Below, one piece after another: positions 8,296-17,555 of a DNA stretch of 64,000 bases (position 1 is its first letter; each line of letters begins with the position of its first letter). The stretch lies in contig NZ_JAKEIP010000022.1 in the NCBI RefSeq assembly GCF_021474425.1, positions 1 to 64,000 on the forward strand. Reading direction: 5' to 3'. The stretch comes from Streptomyces muensis. Lineage in GTDB: Bacteria; Actinomycetota; Actinomycetes; Streptomycetales; Streptomycetaceae. Below the pieces are notes generated by a model. It ran no database searches. It had not been told where the DNA came from and saw nothing but the letters and a program-made list of their open reading frames with translations. A program made the translations under genes and the position numbers.

Positions 8296-8727
8296 CTAGT
8301 CGGCGACCGCATAGCTGAGGTCCTGCACGTTGAGCGACACCGGCTCCAGCCGCAGCCACACCGTGCCGCGCTCCGCCGGGTCGTCGTACAGATAGCGCAC
8401 GAACCGCGCGTCCCAACGGGCCTCGTCCGCGCCCAGATAGCGCGCGAGCTTACGGCGGCCCCGCGGGACGTCGAAGGACACGAGTTCGGCCCGGCCCCGC
8501 GCGATCACCTGGCGCACGAGCCCGGTCGCCGGGTCGCACTCGTCGACGACGAGGGCCACCGCCGGGTCGTCCCGGACCCGGTCGAAGAGCCGGGTCCACG
8601 GCCCGGTCAGCACCCAGAAGGCACCGTCCTCCCAGAGGAACCAGACCGGGCGCACCGTCGGCCCGTTGGTCGCGATGCGCGCGGTCAGCGGCCGCTGGAG
8701 GAAGGTGTCCACGTCGAAGGCGGTCAT
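8296..8727 (-). CDS. Pyridoxamine 5'-phosphate oxidase-like (F420/FMN-binding) protein
   Basis: A 143-residue split-barrel protein. The motif string TARIATNGPTVRPVWFLW, then FWVLTGPWTRLFDRV and VALVVDE, is typical of the PNPOx-like superfamily. In actinobacteria this superfamily includes many F420- or FMN-dependent reductases and heme-handling proteins. Cofactor and substrate cannot be read from the sequence. The ATG at 8727 follows GCGAGGA; the frame is open to 8799 but without a better start. The gene is convergent with the hydrolase, with 12 nt between the stops, and lies downstream of the Usp gene on the same strand. Confidence 0.8.
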   Translation of the reverse strand: MTAFDVDTFLQRPLTARIATNGPTVRPVWFLWEDGAFWVLTGPWTRLFDRVRDDPAVALVVDECDPATGLVRQVIARGRAELVSFDVPRGRRKLARYLGADEARWDARFVRYLYDDPAERGTVWLRLEPVSLNVQDLSYAVAD

Positions 8728-8803
8728 CGCAGCATCCTCGCCCGCCACAGGCCCGCCGTACACCGACCGGCGACCTAGGCCCGAGGACCCACCTTCCACG
8801 GAG

Positions 8804-9265
8804 CTAGGGAACCACCGTCACCGGCCACCGCCCCGCCTTCACCAACCGCACCGCGACAGACCCCACGATCCGATGACCGGCCTGCTCCGACGCGCCCACC
8901 ACCACCGCGTCGGCCTTCAGGTCGTCCGCCGCCTTCACCAGGCCGTTGTAGGGGTCGCCCTGGAAGGTGTGGAACTCCCAGCGGACGTCGAATATCCCCT
9001 TGAGCCGTTCGGTCGCGTCCCGGATCTCGGCGATCAGGTTCTCGGCGATCTCGTTGGTCGTCTCGGCGACCGGCGCCCCGAGGGCGGCGCCCGCCGTCAT
9101 CACCGGCTGCACGTAGACGAGGGCGAGCAGCGCGCGCTGCCGTCGGGCGAGACCACCGGCGTACGCCGCCGCGCGGAGCGAGGAGTCGGAGCCGTCCACG
9201 CCGACCACGATGACCTTGGGCCCGTCCGTGCCCCGCTCGAACTGGTGCGAGTGCTGTTCCGTCAC
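8804..9265 (-). CDS. Universal stress protein (UspA family)
   Basis: A 153-residue single Usp domain. It opens with KVIVVGVDGSDSSLRAA, the N-terminal strand and the Asp of the nucleotide site, and closes with the ATP-type loop VVVGASEQAGHRIVGSVA, so ATP binding is likely. Usp proteins are small cytosolic stress regulators with no single reaction. The GTG at 9265 gives a usual length. The gene is divergent from lysX at 9354; the 88-nt gap between them shows no clear operator. The PNPOx-like gene follows 76 nt downstream. Confidence 0.88.
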   Translation of the reverse strand: MTEQHSHQFERGTDGPKVIVVGVDGSDSSLRAAAYAGGLARRQRALLALVYVQPVMTAGAALGAPVAETTNEIAENLIAEIRDATERLKGIFDVRWEFHTFQGDPYNGLVKAADDLKADAVVVGASEQAGHRIVGSVAVRLVKAGRWPVTVVP

Positions 9266-9353
9266 GGCAGGGAGGCTATCGGAAGCCGCAGGTCCCGCCG
9301 CCGGGCGGGACGCTCGACGGGCGAGGAGGCCGTGATCTTCCTAGAGTCGGAAC

Positions 9354-12300
9354 ATGAGTGCCACCGTGGAGGCCACCCGGGACAAGAGCGCCAAGGGCCC
9401 GATACGGTCGCCCCGGCACGGCTTCCTGAGCAGGGTGCCGGAGGGTTTCGCGACCTTCTTCGGCGCCCTCGGACTGCTGTGCGTCCTGCTCGCCTTCATC
9501 CCACCGCTGCGCACCGCGCTGCGCCCGGTCGTGCGCGCCCTCGACCAGCTCATCGTCCCGGTCAGCGCCAACCTCGCCTACGCCGTCTTCCTCTTCCTGC
9601 TCGCCGCCGCGACGGCCGCCCGCAAGAAGATCGCCTGGTGGCTGGTCGTCGTCTACCTCGGACTGCTGGTCCTGACCGACCTGCTCGGCACGGTGTTCGG
9701 CGACTACTCGGACTCCGTCCCGTCCCTGATCGTGTGCGCCCTCGCCCTGGCCCTGCTGATCGTCGCCCGGGGCGAGTTCTACGCCGCCTCCCGCCGCGCC
9801 GCCGTACGAAGAGCCCTCGGCGTCCTGGTCGTCGGGCTCGCCATCGGCATCCTGGTCGGCTGGGGACTCGTCGAGCTGTTCCCCGGCACCCTGCCGCAGG
9901 GCCAGCGGCTGGCCTGGGCCGCCGACCGGGTCTGCGGCGGCCTCGTCTCCGGTGCCTCCTACGACGGACGCCCGCCCCGCCCCCTGTACTTCCTGCTCGG
10001 CCTCTTCGGCGCGCTCGCCCTCCTCAACGCCGCCGCGACCCTCTTCCGCTCGCAGCGCATGGAGGCCGCCCTGCACGACGACGAGGAGGCCCGCATCCGC
10101 GCCCTGCTCAAGGCGTACGGCGGCCAGGACTCCCTCGGCTACTTCGCCACCCGCCGCGACAAGGCCGTCGTCTTCTCGCCCACCGGCAAGGCCGCCGTCA
10201 CCTACCGCGTCGAGGCCGGCGTGTGCCTCGCCAGCGGCGACCCGGTCGGCGACCGCGAGGCCTGGCCGCACGCCATCGCCGTCTGGCTGGACGCCGCCCG
10301 CCGCCACGCCTGGGTGCCCGCCGCGATGGGCGCCTCCGAGGACGGGGCCACCGCCTACGCCCGCGCCGGCCTCGGCGCCCTCCAACTCGGCGACGAGGCC
10401 ATCCTGAACGTGCCCGACTTCGACCTCGACGGCCGCGACATGCGCGTGACCCGGCAGGCCGTCCACCGCGTCCGCCGCACCGGCGCCCACTGCCGTATCC
10501 GCCGCCACGCCACCCTCACCGAGACCGAGATGGAGGAGGTGATCGGCAAGGCCGACGCCTGGCGCGACACCGAGACCGAACGCGGCTTCTCCATGGCCCT
10601 GGACCGCCTCGGCGATGCCGCCGACGGCGACTGCCTCCTCGTGGAGGCCCTCGGCGAGGACGGCGAACTGCTCGCCCTGCTCTCCTTCGTGCCCTGGGGC
10701 CGGGAAGGCGTCTCCCTGGACCTGATGCGCCGTGACCGCGGGCGCGCCCCCAACGGCGTCATGGAGTTCATGGTCGCCGAACTGTGCGCGGCGGCCCCGA
10801 AACTGGGCATCCGCCGGATCTCGCTGAACTTCGCCGTGTTCCGCTCGGTCTTCGAGGAGGGCGCCCGGATCGGCGCCGGACCAGTACTGCGGCTGTGGCG
10901 CCGGCTGCTGCTGTTCTTCTCCAAGTGGTGGCAGCTGGAGGCCCTCTACCGCTCCAACGCCAAGTACAACCCGCAGTGGTTCCCACGCTTCATCTGCTAC
11001 GGCGAGGCCGCCTCCCTCGCCCGGATCGGCCTGGCGTCCGGCATCGCCGAAGGGTTCGTCTCCGTACCGTCGCTGCACAAGCTCCGCAGAAAGGGGCACC
11101 CGCGAGGCGGGCCGCGTCCCGCGACCACCGAAGGACTGCCCTCGCTGGCGGCGCTCGGCCTCGACGGAGGGGACGAGGCCGGGGCCGCCGGGCCGGATGC
11201 GGGCCTGCCCGAGCAGGTCCGCATCCGGCACCACACCCTGGACCGGCTGCGCGCCGACGGCGTCGACCCCTACCCGGCCGGCATCCCGGCCCGCACCCAC
11301 ACCCTCGCCGACGTCCGCGCCGGCGAGCAGGTCACCGTCGCCGGCCGGATCATGCTGGTGCGCGACTTCGGCGGCATCGTCTTCGTCGTCCTGCGCGACT
11401 GGTCCGCCGACCACCAGCTCGCCCTCACCCGCAAGGACTCCGGCGCCGCCCTCGACCGCTTCACCGCCGACACCGACATCGGCGACCTCATCAGCGCGAG
11501 CGGCCTCGCCGGCGTCAGCGACAAGGGCGAGCCGACCGTCTTCGTCACCTCCTGGCAGCTCATCGGCAAGTGCCTGCGCCCGCTGCCCGACAAACGCCGC
11601 GGCCTCGCCGACCCCGAGGCCAAGGTCCGCATGCGCTATCTCGACCTGGTCTCCAGCCCCGCCGCCCGCGACGTGGTCCGCGCCCGCTCCACCGCCGTCC
11701 AGGCCGTACGCCAGGGCCTGCTGGAACGCGGCTTCCTGGAGGTCGAGACACCGGTCCTGCAACAGATCCACGGCGGCGCCAACGCCCGCCCCTTCACCAC
11801 CCACATCAACGCCTACGACCTCGACCTCTATCTGCGCATCGCCCCCGAGCTCTACCTCAAGCGGCTCTGCGTCGGCGGCCTGGAGAAGGTCTTCGAGATG
11901 GGCCGCACCTTCCGCAACGAGGGCGTCGACTACAAGCACAACCCCGAGTTCACCATCCTGGAGGCCTACCAGGCGTACGCCGACTACGACGTGATGCTCC
12001 ACCTCGTCCGCGAGCTGATCCAGGGCGCCGCGACCGCCGCCTACGGCTCACCCGTCGCCCACCAGGACGGCAAGGAGTACGACATCTCCGGGCAGTGGCC
12101 GGTCAAGACGGTGTACGGCGCGATCTCCGAGGTACTGGGGGAGGAGATCGACCCCGACACCGAACTGCTGCGGCTGCACCGGCACTGCGACCGCGTGGGA
12201 GTGCCGTACGTCGCCGACGACGGCCACGGCGACGTGGTCCTGGAGATGTACGAGCGCCTGGTCGAGGAGAAGACCCTCCTGCCCACCTTCTACAAGGACT

Positions 12301-12635
12301 TCCCCACCGACGTCTCCCCGCTCACCCGCCAGCACCGCACCGACCCCCGCCTCGCCGAACGCTGGGACCTCGTCGCCTTCGGCACCGAACTGGGCACCGC
12401 CTACTCCGAACTCACCGACCCCGTCGAACAGCGCCGCCGCCTCACCGCCCAGTCCCTGCTCGCCGCCGGCGGAGACCCCGAGGCCATGGAACTCGACGAG
12501 GACTTCCTCGACGCCCTCGAATACGCCATGCCCCCCACCGGAGGCCTCGGCATCGGCGTCGACCGCCTGGTCATGCTCCTCACCGGCCTGACCATCCGCG
12601 AGACCCTGCCGTTCCCCCTGGTACGCCGCCGCTGA
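9354..12635 (+). CDS. lysX: Bifunctional lysylphosphatidylglycerol synthase / lysyl-tRNA synthetase LysX
   Basis: A 1093-residue fusion. Residues about 25-240 hold several membrane helices. About 260-590 is the DUF2156 aminoacyl-transfer domain (DSLGYFATRRDKAVVF, CLASGDPVGD, ISLNFAVFRSVFEEGA). After a linker comes an OB-fold anticodon domain (about 650-750) and a class II LysRS catalytic domain with motif 2 (FEMGRTFRNEG) and motif 3 (GGLGIGVDRLVMLLTG). In mycobacteria LysX charges tRNA with lysine and transfers it to phosphatidylglycerol, which lowers membrane charge and protects against cationic peptides. The length matches the mycobacterial protein closely. It stands alone on this strand, followed after 102 nt by an exported deacetylase. 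A separate housekeeping LysRS is expected elsewhere. Confidence 0.95.
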   Translation: MSATVEATRDKSAKGPIRSPRHGFLSRVPEGFATFFGALGLLCVLLAFIPPLRTALRPVVRALDQLIVPVSANLAYAVFLFLLAAATAARKKIAWWLVVVYLGLLVLTDLLGTVFGDYSDSVPSLIVCALALALLIVARGEFYAASRRAAVRRALGVLVVGLAIGILVGWGLVELFPGTLPQGQRLAWAADRVCGGLVSGASYDGRPPRPLYFLLGLFGALALLNAAATLFRSQRMEAALHDDEEARIRALLKAYGGQDSLGYFATRRDKAVVFSPTGKAAVTYRVEAGVCLASGDPVGDREAWPHAIAVWLDAARRHAWVPAAMGASEDGATAYARAGLGALQLGDEAILNVPDFDLDGRDMRVTRQAVHRVRRTGAHCRIRRHATLTETEMEEVIGKADAWRDTETERGFSMALDRLGDAADGDCLLVEALGEDGELLALLSFVPWGREGVSLDLMRRDRGRAPNGVMEFMVAELCAAAPKLGIRRISLNFAVFRSVFEEGARIGAGPVLRLWRRLLLFFSKWWQLEALYRSNAKYNPQWFPRFICYGEAASLARIGLASGIAEGFVSVPSLHKLRRKGHPRGGPRPATTEGLPSLAALGLDGGDEAGAAGPDAGLPEQVRIRHHTLDRLRADGVDPYPAGIPARTHTLADVRAGEQVTVAGRIMLVRDFGGIVFVVLRDWSADHQLALTRKDSGAALDRFTADTDIGDLISASGLAGVSDKGEPTVFVTSWQLIGKCLRPLPDKRRGLADPEAKVRMRYLDLVSSPAARDVVRARSTAVQAVRQGLLERGFLEVETPVLQQIHGGANARPFTTHINAYDLDLYLRIAPELYLKRLCVGGLEKVFEMGRTFRNEGVDYKHNPEFTILEAYQAYADYDVMLHLVRELIQGAATAAYGSPVAHQDGKEYDISGQWPVKTVYGAISEVLGEEIDPDTELLRLHRHCDRVGVPYVADDGHGDVVLEMYERLVEEKTLLPTFYKDFPTDVSPLTRQHRTDPRLAERWDLVAFGTELGTAYSELTDPVEQRRRLTAQSLLAAGGDPEAMELDEDFLDALEYAMPPTGGLGIGVDRLVMLLTGLTIRETLPFPLVRRR

Positions 12636-12737
12636 CGGCCTGCCACAGGCCCGACGGCTGAGCCGGGCGGGTGCATTCGTACCGCCGTACCGGTGTCGTA
12701 CTGGTGAGTCGGTCGCTCGCCGGGCGACTGATGAGTC

Positions 12738-13589
12738 ATGACGAAGGATCAGCTGCCCACACGTCCGCTCACGCGACGCCGCGCGTTGCTCGCCGGTGTC
12801 GCCGCCGTCGGAGCGGCCGGCAGCGCCGGACTCCTCGCGACGGTCACGGGCAACGGCGACGAGCCGGTGCGGGCCGCCCCGGCCGCGGGCCCGCAGGCAC
12901 GTCCCGCCCTCAAGCCCTCCTCCTACCGCCTCCAGCCCCTGACCGGCAACGGCCCGCCCCGGGCGGCGCCCCGGCGCACCCTCGTCCGGCGCGCACCCCT
13001 GCTGCGGGTGAACGGCCGCGGCCGCACCATGGTGCTGACCTTCGACGACGGACCCGACCCCCGCTACACGCCGTACATCCTGGACACCCTGCGCGAGTAC
13101 GACGTCCGCGCGATGTTCTTCGTGTGCGGCGAGATGGTCGTCGACAACAAGGACCTGCTGGCCCGGATGGCCGAAGAGGGCCACATCGTCGGCAACCACA
13201 CCTGGTCCCACCCCCTCCTCACCCGGCTCAGCCACGCCCGGATCCGCAAGGAGATGGAACGCACCAGCGACGTCGTCGAGGAGAGCTACGGCGAACGCCC
13301 CGCCTGGTTCCGCGCCCCCTACGGAGCCTGGAACCGCGCCACCTTCCGGCTCGGCGCCGAACTCGGCATGGAACCGCTCGCCTGGACCGTCGACACCCTC
13401 GACTGGACCACGCCCGGCACCCGCACCATCGTCGACCGCGTCGAGCACGGCGCCGCCCCCGGCGTCGTGATCCTCTCGCACGACGCCGGGGGCGACCGCT
13501 CCCAGAGCGTCCGGGCCCTGCGCACCTATCTGCCGCAACTGCTGGATGCCGGGTACCACGTCACCGTCCCCGAGCGGCGCTACGGCTGA
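12738..13589 (+). CDS. Exported polysaccharide deacetylase (NodB domain)
   Basis: A 283-residue carbohydrate esterase family 4 protein. The N-terminus (TRRRALLAGVAAVGAAGSAG) looks like a twin-arginine-type signal. The NodB domain (about residues 90-280) has TFDDGPDP (catalytic and metal Asp), GNHTWSHP (metal His pair H-x3-H), RAPYGAWN and a late ILSHDAGG histidine. It probably removes acetyl groups from peptidoglycan, chitin or another wall glycan outside the membrane. The start at 12738 has no strong ribosome site, but gives a full signal peptide. It converges on the sortase gene with 28 nt between the stops. Confidence 0.9.
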   Translation: MTKDQLPTRPLTRRRALLAGVAAVGAAGSAGLLATVTGNGDEPVRAAPAAGPQARPALKPSSYRLQPLTGNGPPRAAPRRTLVRRAPLLRVNGRGRTMVLTFDDGPDPRYTPYILDTLREYDVRAMFFVCGEMVVDNKDLLARMAEEGHIVGNHTWSHPLLTRLSHARIRKEMERTSDVVEESYGERPAWFRAPYGAWNRATFRLGAELGMEPLAWTVDTLDWTTPGTRTIVDRVEHGAAPGVVILSHDAGGDRSQSVRALRTYLPQLLDAGYHVTVPERRYG

Positions 13590-13617
13590 CGGACTCCGCC
13601 CGCCCGGTCGAGCACGC

Positions 13618-14304
13618 TCAGCGCACCTCGACCAGGCTGGCGAAAGCGACGACGTTCCCGTCGTAACCACCCTGCTTGGAGAAACCGCCGCCACAGGTGA
13701 TGACCCGCAGTTCCGGGTTCCCCTTCGAGGCGTACACCCGGTCGCCGGGGAAGTCGTTCTTCTCGAACACCTCGATGCCGTAGATCTCGAAAACGGCCGT
13801 CTTTCCGTCCTTGCGGGCGATCTCGACGCGATTTCCCTTCTGGAGACCGCCGAGCCCGTAGAACACGGCGGGGCCCTGGGTGTTGTCGACATGGCCGACC
13901 ACCACCGCGGTGCCCTTCTCGCCGGGAGAGACCGAACCGGTGAACCAGCCCGCCAGATTCGGGTCCTCCGGCGGCGGCGCCCCGACCCAGCCGTCCACGT
14001 CCAGACCGACCGGGATGACCGGGGCGTCCACCTGGATCCCGGGAATCCTGACCCGCTCCGGCAGCGCGTACGGCAGCGGCTGGGCGGCACCGGCGAAGAG
14101 CCCGCCGGACACCCTGCGGTCCGGGGCGGCCGCCGAAGCGGGCTGCGGCGGCCCCACGTCGAACTCACCCGAGCCATTGCGAACGAGCGCGAGACCGGTC
14201 AGCAGGACCAGCGCTATCACACCCCAAGGAGCACGCTTCTTCCGTCGCTCCTCCTCTTCGGCCAGCTCGGCCAGCTCAGCCTCGGACGCAGACATATCGC
14301 GCAT
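13618..14304 (-). CDS. Class F-like sortase
   Basis: A 228-residue membrane-anchored sortase. A cytosolic acidic N-terminus (ELAELAEEEERRKKR) is followed by one membrane segment (WGVIALVLLTGLALV) and a catalytic domain with the histidine in VVVGHVDN, the cysteine in RVITCGGGF and a long beta-barrel between them. The short class F/E-type pattern is common in actinobacteria. Sortases join sorting-signal proteins to the wall, but no LPxTG-like protein is evident in this window. The start could be 14304 or the ATG at 14295; neither has a strong ribosome site. It faces away from the secreted protein gene at 14590. Confidence 0.87.
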   Translation of the reverse strand: MRDMSASEAELAELAEEEERRKKRAPWGVIALVLLTGLALVRNGSGEFDVGPPQPASAAAPDRRVSGGLFAGAAQPLPYALPERVRIPGIQVDAPVIPVGLDVDGWVGAPPPEDPNLAGWFTGSVSPGEKGTAVVVGHVDNTQGPAVFYGLGGLQKGNRVEIARKDGKTAVFEIYGIEVFEKNDFPGDRVYASKGNPELRVITCGGGFSKQGGYDGNVVAFASLVEVR

Positions 14305-14589
14305 ACGTGAACGCTAAGTCCCGCGCGCGCAACCGGCGACGGCACAGATACGAACGGGTGGCCCGGCCACTTTCGGTGCGCCATCCGAGTTGCCGCCGGC
14401 AGGAAAATTCTGACGGTCCGTGACCTGCGGCAATTCCGATTGTGGGGTGATCGGTCGGCGTGTCCTCTCACCAGGACGGACCATTGCCGAAATGCGGCCT
14501 CGCGCACGGCATCTGAGGGTTTTTCCGGGAGGCGCTTTCTCGCCGATCGACCGGGGACGGTTCCCGGGGCGTCTTCCGCGGAGGATCAC

Positions 14590-15084
14590 ATGCGTACCAC
14601 ACGTGCCATGGCGGCCGCTGCCACCGCGGTAGCCGCTCTCAGCCTCGCCGCGCCCGCGGCCGTCGCGCGAGACGGCATGCCCCACGGGCCCAGCAACATC
14701 GTCGCCATGCCCAGCGTCATCGCCCGCGGCGGGCAGCTCACCATCACCGTCGACAACTGCCCGCGGGGCGGCACCGCGACCTCGGACGCCTTCCGGCCCA
14801 CCCGCCTGAGCCCCGTGCACGGCAGCAACACGGCGCGGGGCACCGCGACGGTCGACCGGCACGCGCGGCCGGGCTCCCACAGCATCACGGTCGTCTGCGA
14901 CTCCCGGAGCCTGACCAACCCGACCGCATTCAGCGTCATCGGCGGCGTCCAGGGCGGTCTCGGCGGCAGCAGCTCCACCGGGGCGACGCCGACCGACATG
15001 GCCATCGGAGGCGGGCTCATCGCCGTCGCCGTCGTCGGTGGCGGGGTGTTCTGGATGCGCCGCCGTGCGGAGAAGCGGGCCTGA
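14590..15084 (+). CDS. Exported protein with C-terminal membrane anchor
   Basis: A 164-residue protein. It has a signal peptide (residues 1-26, ending AAVA), an extracellular beta-rich domain with two cysteines (DNCPRGG, VVCDSRS), a Gly/Ser linker, a membrane helix (about 137-156) and an RRRAEKRA tail. The tail resembles a sortase stop-transfer signal, but I see no LPxTG or LAxTG motif, so it is better called a simple anchored protein. The start follows GGAGG. The domain is related to that of the convergent gene at 15250-15768: both share an ATVDR-x-ARPG block and two cysteines. The divergent neighbour is a sortase. Function unknown. Confidence 0.78.
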   Translation: MRTTRAMAAAATAVAALSLAAPAAVARDGMPHGPSNIVAMPSVIARGGQLTITVDNCPRGGTATSDAFRPTRLSPVHGSNTARGTATVDRHARPGSHSITVVCDSRSLTNPTAFSVIGGVQGGLGGSSSTGATPTDMAIGGGLIAVAVVGGGVFWMRRRAEKRA

Positions 15085-15146
15085 CGCGCCGCCCGTCGCA
15101 GGCGATCCGCCGCGGACAGACCCGTCGCAGACCCTTCGCACGGTTC

Positions 15147-15197
15147 CTCAGGCCTTCGCCCCGGCCCCCTCGTGGGGATCCGGGGCGAAGGCCTGAG
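15147..15197. terminator. Bidirectional terminator hairpin
   Basis: A perfect 18-bp inverted repeat, CTCAGGCCTTCGCCCCGG at 15147-15164 and its complement at 15180-15197. Inside the 15-nt loop CCCC/GGGG can pair further. It lies between the convergent genes ending at 15084 and 15250. No U-run follows, as is usual in high-GC genomes. Confidence 0.85.
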
Positions 15198-15220
15198 CGG
15201 ACCTGAGCGGGCCTGAGCGG
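15191..15220 (+). repeat. Three 10-bp tandem repeats
   Basis: Three tandem units, GCCTGAGCGG, ACCTGAGCGG and GCCTGAGCGG, start inside the right arm of the terminator and run toward the next gene. They probably arose by slippage. No function is evident. Confidence 0.7.
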
Positions 15221-15249
15221 AAGGAGGAGCGGCCGGACGGGCGGCGGAG

Positions 15250-15768
15250 TCAGGCGCCGTCCTCGTCGCCGCGGCCGCGAGAGAGGTGGTACGCCGTTCC
15301 CAGCACCCCCGTGACGAGCGCGGCACCCAGACCGAGCTCCTTGAGGTTCAGTCCGGCGAGGCTGCCGCCCCCGCCCGCGTGCACCCCCTTGTCCGGGTGA
15401 TCGGGACGCACCGGCGCGGGCCGGCCGCCGGCGATCGTGAGGTCGACGCTCTGCCAGAACGTGCCGCAGTAGAACGACACCTCGTACACGGCACCCGGCC
15501 TGGCATCCCGGTCGACCGTGGCCCTGGCCGTCGTACGCCCCCGGGGAATGGTGACCGTGTCGAAGACCGCCGACGCCACGGTCACGCTCTGCTCGCAGCC
15601 GGCCGCGTGCAGCGTGACCCGCCCGCCGGGCGCCACGGTGGTGGGCAGCACCCTGACCCAGAAACCCGAGTCGTCCTCGTACGCCAGGGCGGCCGGGGCG
15701 GTCACGGCGGTCAGGGCGACGGCGGTGGCACCCAGCAGTGCCGCCGAAGTGACGCGTATCGCGCGCAT
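15250..15768 (-). CDS. Exported protein related to the convergent neighbour
   Basis: A 172-residue protein. It has a signal peptide (residues 1-29, ending ALA), an extracellular domain with two cysteines (AAGCEQSV, SFYCGTFW), a Pro/Gly linker with GVHAGGGGS, a short hydrophobic stretch (ELGLGAALVTGVLGTAYHL) and a basic-acidic tail. The block ATVDRDARPGAVYEV matches ATVDRHARPGSHSIT of the gene at 14590, so the two are diverged paralogues in tail-to-tail order. The start has a near-perfect site (GGAGGAACCACC before ATG). Likely a surface or secreted structural protein; no enzyme motif is seen. Confidence 0.78.
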   Translation of the reverse strand: MRAIRVTSAALLGATAVALTAVTAPAALAYEDDSGFWVRVLPTTVAPGGRVTLHAAGCEQSVTVASAVFDTVTIPRGRTTARATVDRDARPGAVYEVSFYCGTFWQSVDLTIAGGRPAPVRPDHPDKGVHAGGGGSLAGLNLKELGLGAALVTGVLGTAYHLSRGRGDEDGA

Positions 15769-15954
15769 GGTGGTTCCTCCGGGTTCCCCGAGGAGCAGCC
15801 GCGGGCCTCTTCCGCCTGCGACGGAAATGCACCTCGATGAACGAAACGCTAGGAACGTGCGTCCACCTGCGCGATTGCTGTCGTACGAATGGGGCAACCG
15901 GGTGGGCCGCCCAGGGGACGGCGTCCCCCGGGCGGCCCGTCGGATGGCGGGCGG

Positions 15955-16719
15955 TCAGCCCTTGATGTCCGGGAAGAGTTCCAGGAACGGTTCCGCGGAC
16001 GCCGTGACGCCCCGGCTGTACGGCGCGTCGAAGTCCCAGATGAGGAAGAGCAGGAAGGCGATCAGCGCGGAGAAGAGGCCGGCCAGGATCAGCTCACGGG
16101 GTGTGCGCCGGATCTGCAGGGCGAAGATCATCCCGATGGTGATGATGCCGCCCGCGATGAGCCCGAACCACACCACGCCCGGCATGGTCTCCCCGGTCGA
16201 GTTCGCCCGGGCGTTGCGCGCCTGGTCGGCGGCGGTCACCTGGTCCAGCAGCGGCTGGTAGGCCTGCGCCTCGAAGTCCGTCCTCGGCTCGTAGTCGGTG
16301 ACGTCCTCGCGGACGCGCTGGAGAAGCTCGGTGCCGCGCTCGGTCATCCGGCCGTCGTCGGCCATCGTCTTCCACTCGGTGTCGACGACGTGTCCGACAT
16401 AGGCGTTGACATCCTCCCGAATGCGGTCGCGGATGTCGGCGGGATAGACCCGGACCCGCTCCGAGACCTCGTGCAACGCCACGGCCTCGGCCTGGACGTG
16501 GTCCTGGGCGGCGCTGCGGCCCTCCCACACGCCGGCGATGGCCAGGCCCAGGACGATGGCGTAGACCACCCCGATCCACATCGTCATGTACTCGATGACG
16601 TCCGGGGTCTCGGAGGGATCCTCGTCCTCGGGGGCCGTGCGGTGCCGCAGGAGGGTGATGATGACCACCACGGCGCAGGCGGCCAGCATCGCGAGGGTGA
16701 GAACAAGCCATTCCGGCAA
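15955..16719 (-). CDS. DUF4239-type integral membrane protein
   Basis: A 254-residue membrane protein with two hydrophobic segments at the N-terminus (about residues 4-23 and 45-65), a long central region of charged helices (about 70-175) and two more membrane segments near the C-terminus (about 180-200 and 212-230). This layout matches DUF4239 (bestrophin-like) proteins of unknown function. The start is a TTG at 16719, chosen because GGAGG lies at the right distance and no ATG or GTG fits. It lies 24 nt after the Pro/Thr-rich exported protein gene on the same strand, so the two are probably co-transcribed. Confidence 0.8.
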   Translation of the reverse strand: MPEWLVLTLAMLAACAVVVIITLLRHRTAPEDEDPSETPDVIEYMTMWIGVVYAIVLGLAIAGVWEGRSAAQDHVQAEAVALHEVSERVRVYPADIRDRIREDVNAYVGHVVDTEWKTMADDGRMTERGTELLQRVREDVTDYEPRTDFEAQAYQPLLDQVTAADQARNARANSTGETMPGVVWFGLIAGGIITIGMIFALQIRRTPRELILAGLFSALIAFLLFLIWDFDAPYSRGVTASAEPFLELFPDIKG

Positions 16720-16743
16720 GACAAGCCTCCAGGTTCAGCAGGA

Positions 16744-17364
16744 TCAGCGGGGCCGCAGCGCGGCCACGGCGGCGATGGCGGGCGCCGCGATGAGCAGGAC
16801 GAAGGTGAGGGGCGACGGGGCGTCGCGGGCCGGCCGCCGGTGCTGGCTCGCGCGATAGGGCGGGTAGCGCACCGGGGTCACGGACGGACTCGGGGTGGGT
16901 TTGACCGACGGCTCGGGCGTCGGCGTCGGGATGGGCGCGGGCGGTGTCGGCCGTGGACGGGGCGGCGCGGGGCGCGGTGCCGGGGGCGCTTGGGTCGCCG
17001 GCGGAGGAGGCGGCGGCTCGGGTTTCGGGGTGGGCGTGGGTTCGGGAGTCGGCGTCGGTGTGGGGTCCGGTGAGGGCGACGGCCTCGGCGTGGGCGTCGG
17101 TGACGGTGTGGGCGTCGGGGTCGGGGTCGGAGTCGGGCAGTGCGGGGGAGTCGGCCAGGTGAGGCTCCCGGCGACCGCGACCGCCCTCGCGCCGTCCGGC
17201 CCGGTGTCGGCGTACGCGCAGACGGTGGCCTCCGCCACGGCCGCCGGTGCGGACACCAGGAGCCAGGTCAGTGTGAGCACCGTCAACACCCTGGTGGTCA
17301 GGGTGGATTGGGTCGGTTCGAGTCCATGCACGACGAAGATCCTGAGCCCAGTGCGCGCTTGCAC
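16744..17364 (-). CDS. Pro/Thr-rich exported protein
   Basis: A protein of up to 206 residues. It has a signal segment ([19 protein letters not shown]), a short domain with two cysteines ([14 protein letters not shown]), then about 100 residues of Pro-Thr, Pro-Glu and Pro-Arg repeats (about 78-170), a C-terminal hydrophobic helix ([18 protein letters not shown]) and RPR. It looks like a wall-spanning stalk protein. The low-complexity DNA is coding repeat, not a separate element. The start is uncertain: GTG at 17364, or a GTG near 17331 behind CAGGAT. It sits just upstream of the DUF4239 gene. Confidence 0.7.
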   Translation of the reverse strand: MQARTGLRIFVVHGLEPTQSTLTTRVLTVLTLTWLLVSAPAAVAEATVCAYADTGPDGARAVAVAGSLTWPTPPHCPTPTPTPTPTPSPTPTPRPSPSPDPTPTPTPEPTPTPKPEPPPPPPATQAPPAPRPAPPRPRPTPPAPIPTPTPEPSVKPTPSPSVTPVRYPPYRASQHRRPARDAPSPLTFVLLIAAPAIAAVAALRPR

Positions 17365-17555
17365 ACGCCGCAGAGTGAGCGGATTGCCCCGAACGGGCGA
17401 CGCGGGAGTTCACAGGTGTGACGCGGGTGGCGTCACAGGTTCCCGAAAGAAATTTGTGCGCCCGTTGAACACGAGCGTGGCTGTCGTGCGTACCTCTTGT
17501 CGTGCGGCGGCGCAGCAGGGCGCTGCAACACCCTTGTGAGTATGGGGAGTTGACG

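Noticed and set aside
9276..12002. Minus-strand open frame of 908 codons opposite lysX
   Set aside because: No motif, and compositional pattern of a shadow; lysX motifs on the plus strand are decisive.
16990..17160. Dense short tandem repeats that could look like a satellite or CRISPR-like array
   Set aside because: They encode Pro-Thr repeats in a reading frame with a signal peptide and C-terminal helix; there are no spacers.
17432..17460. CGTCACA upstream of the repeat lipoprotein as a fourth ECF41-type promoter
   Set aside because: At 16 nt the -10 would be TTGT, not NGTC, and it lies over 90 nt before the gene; probably chance.
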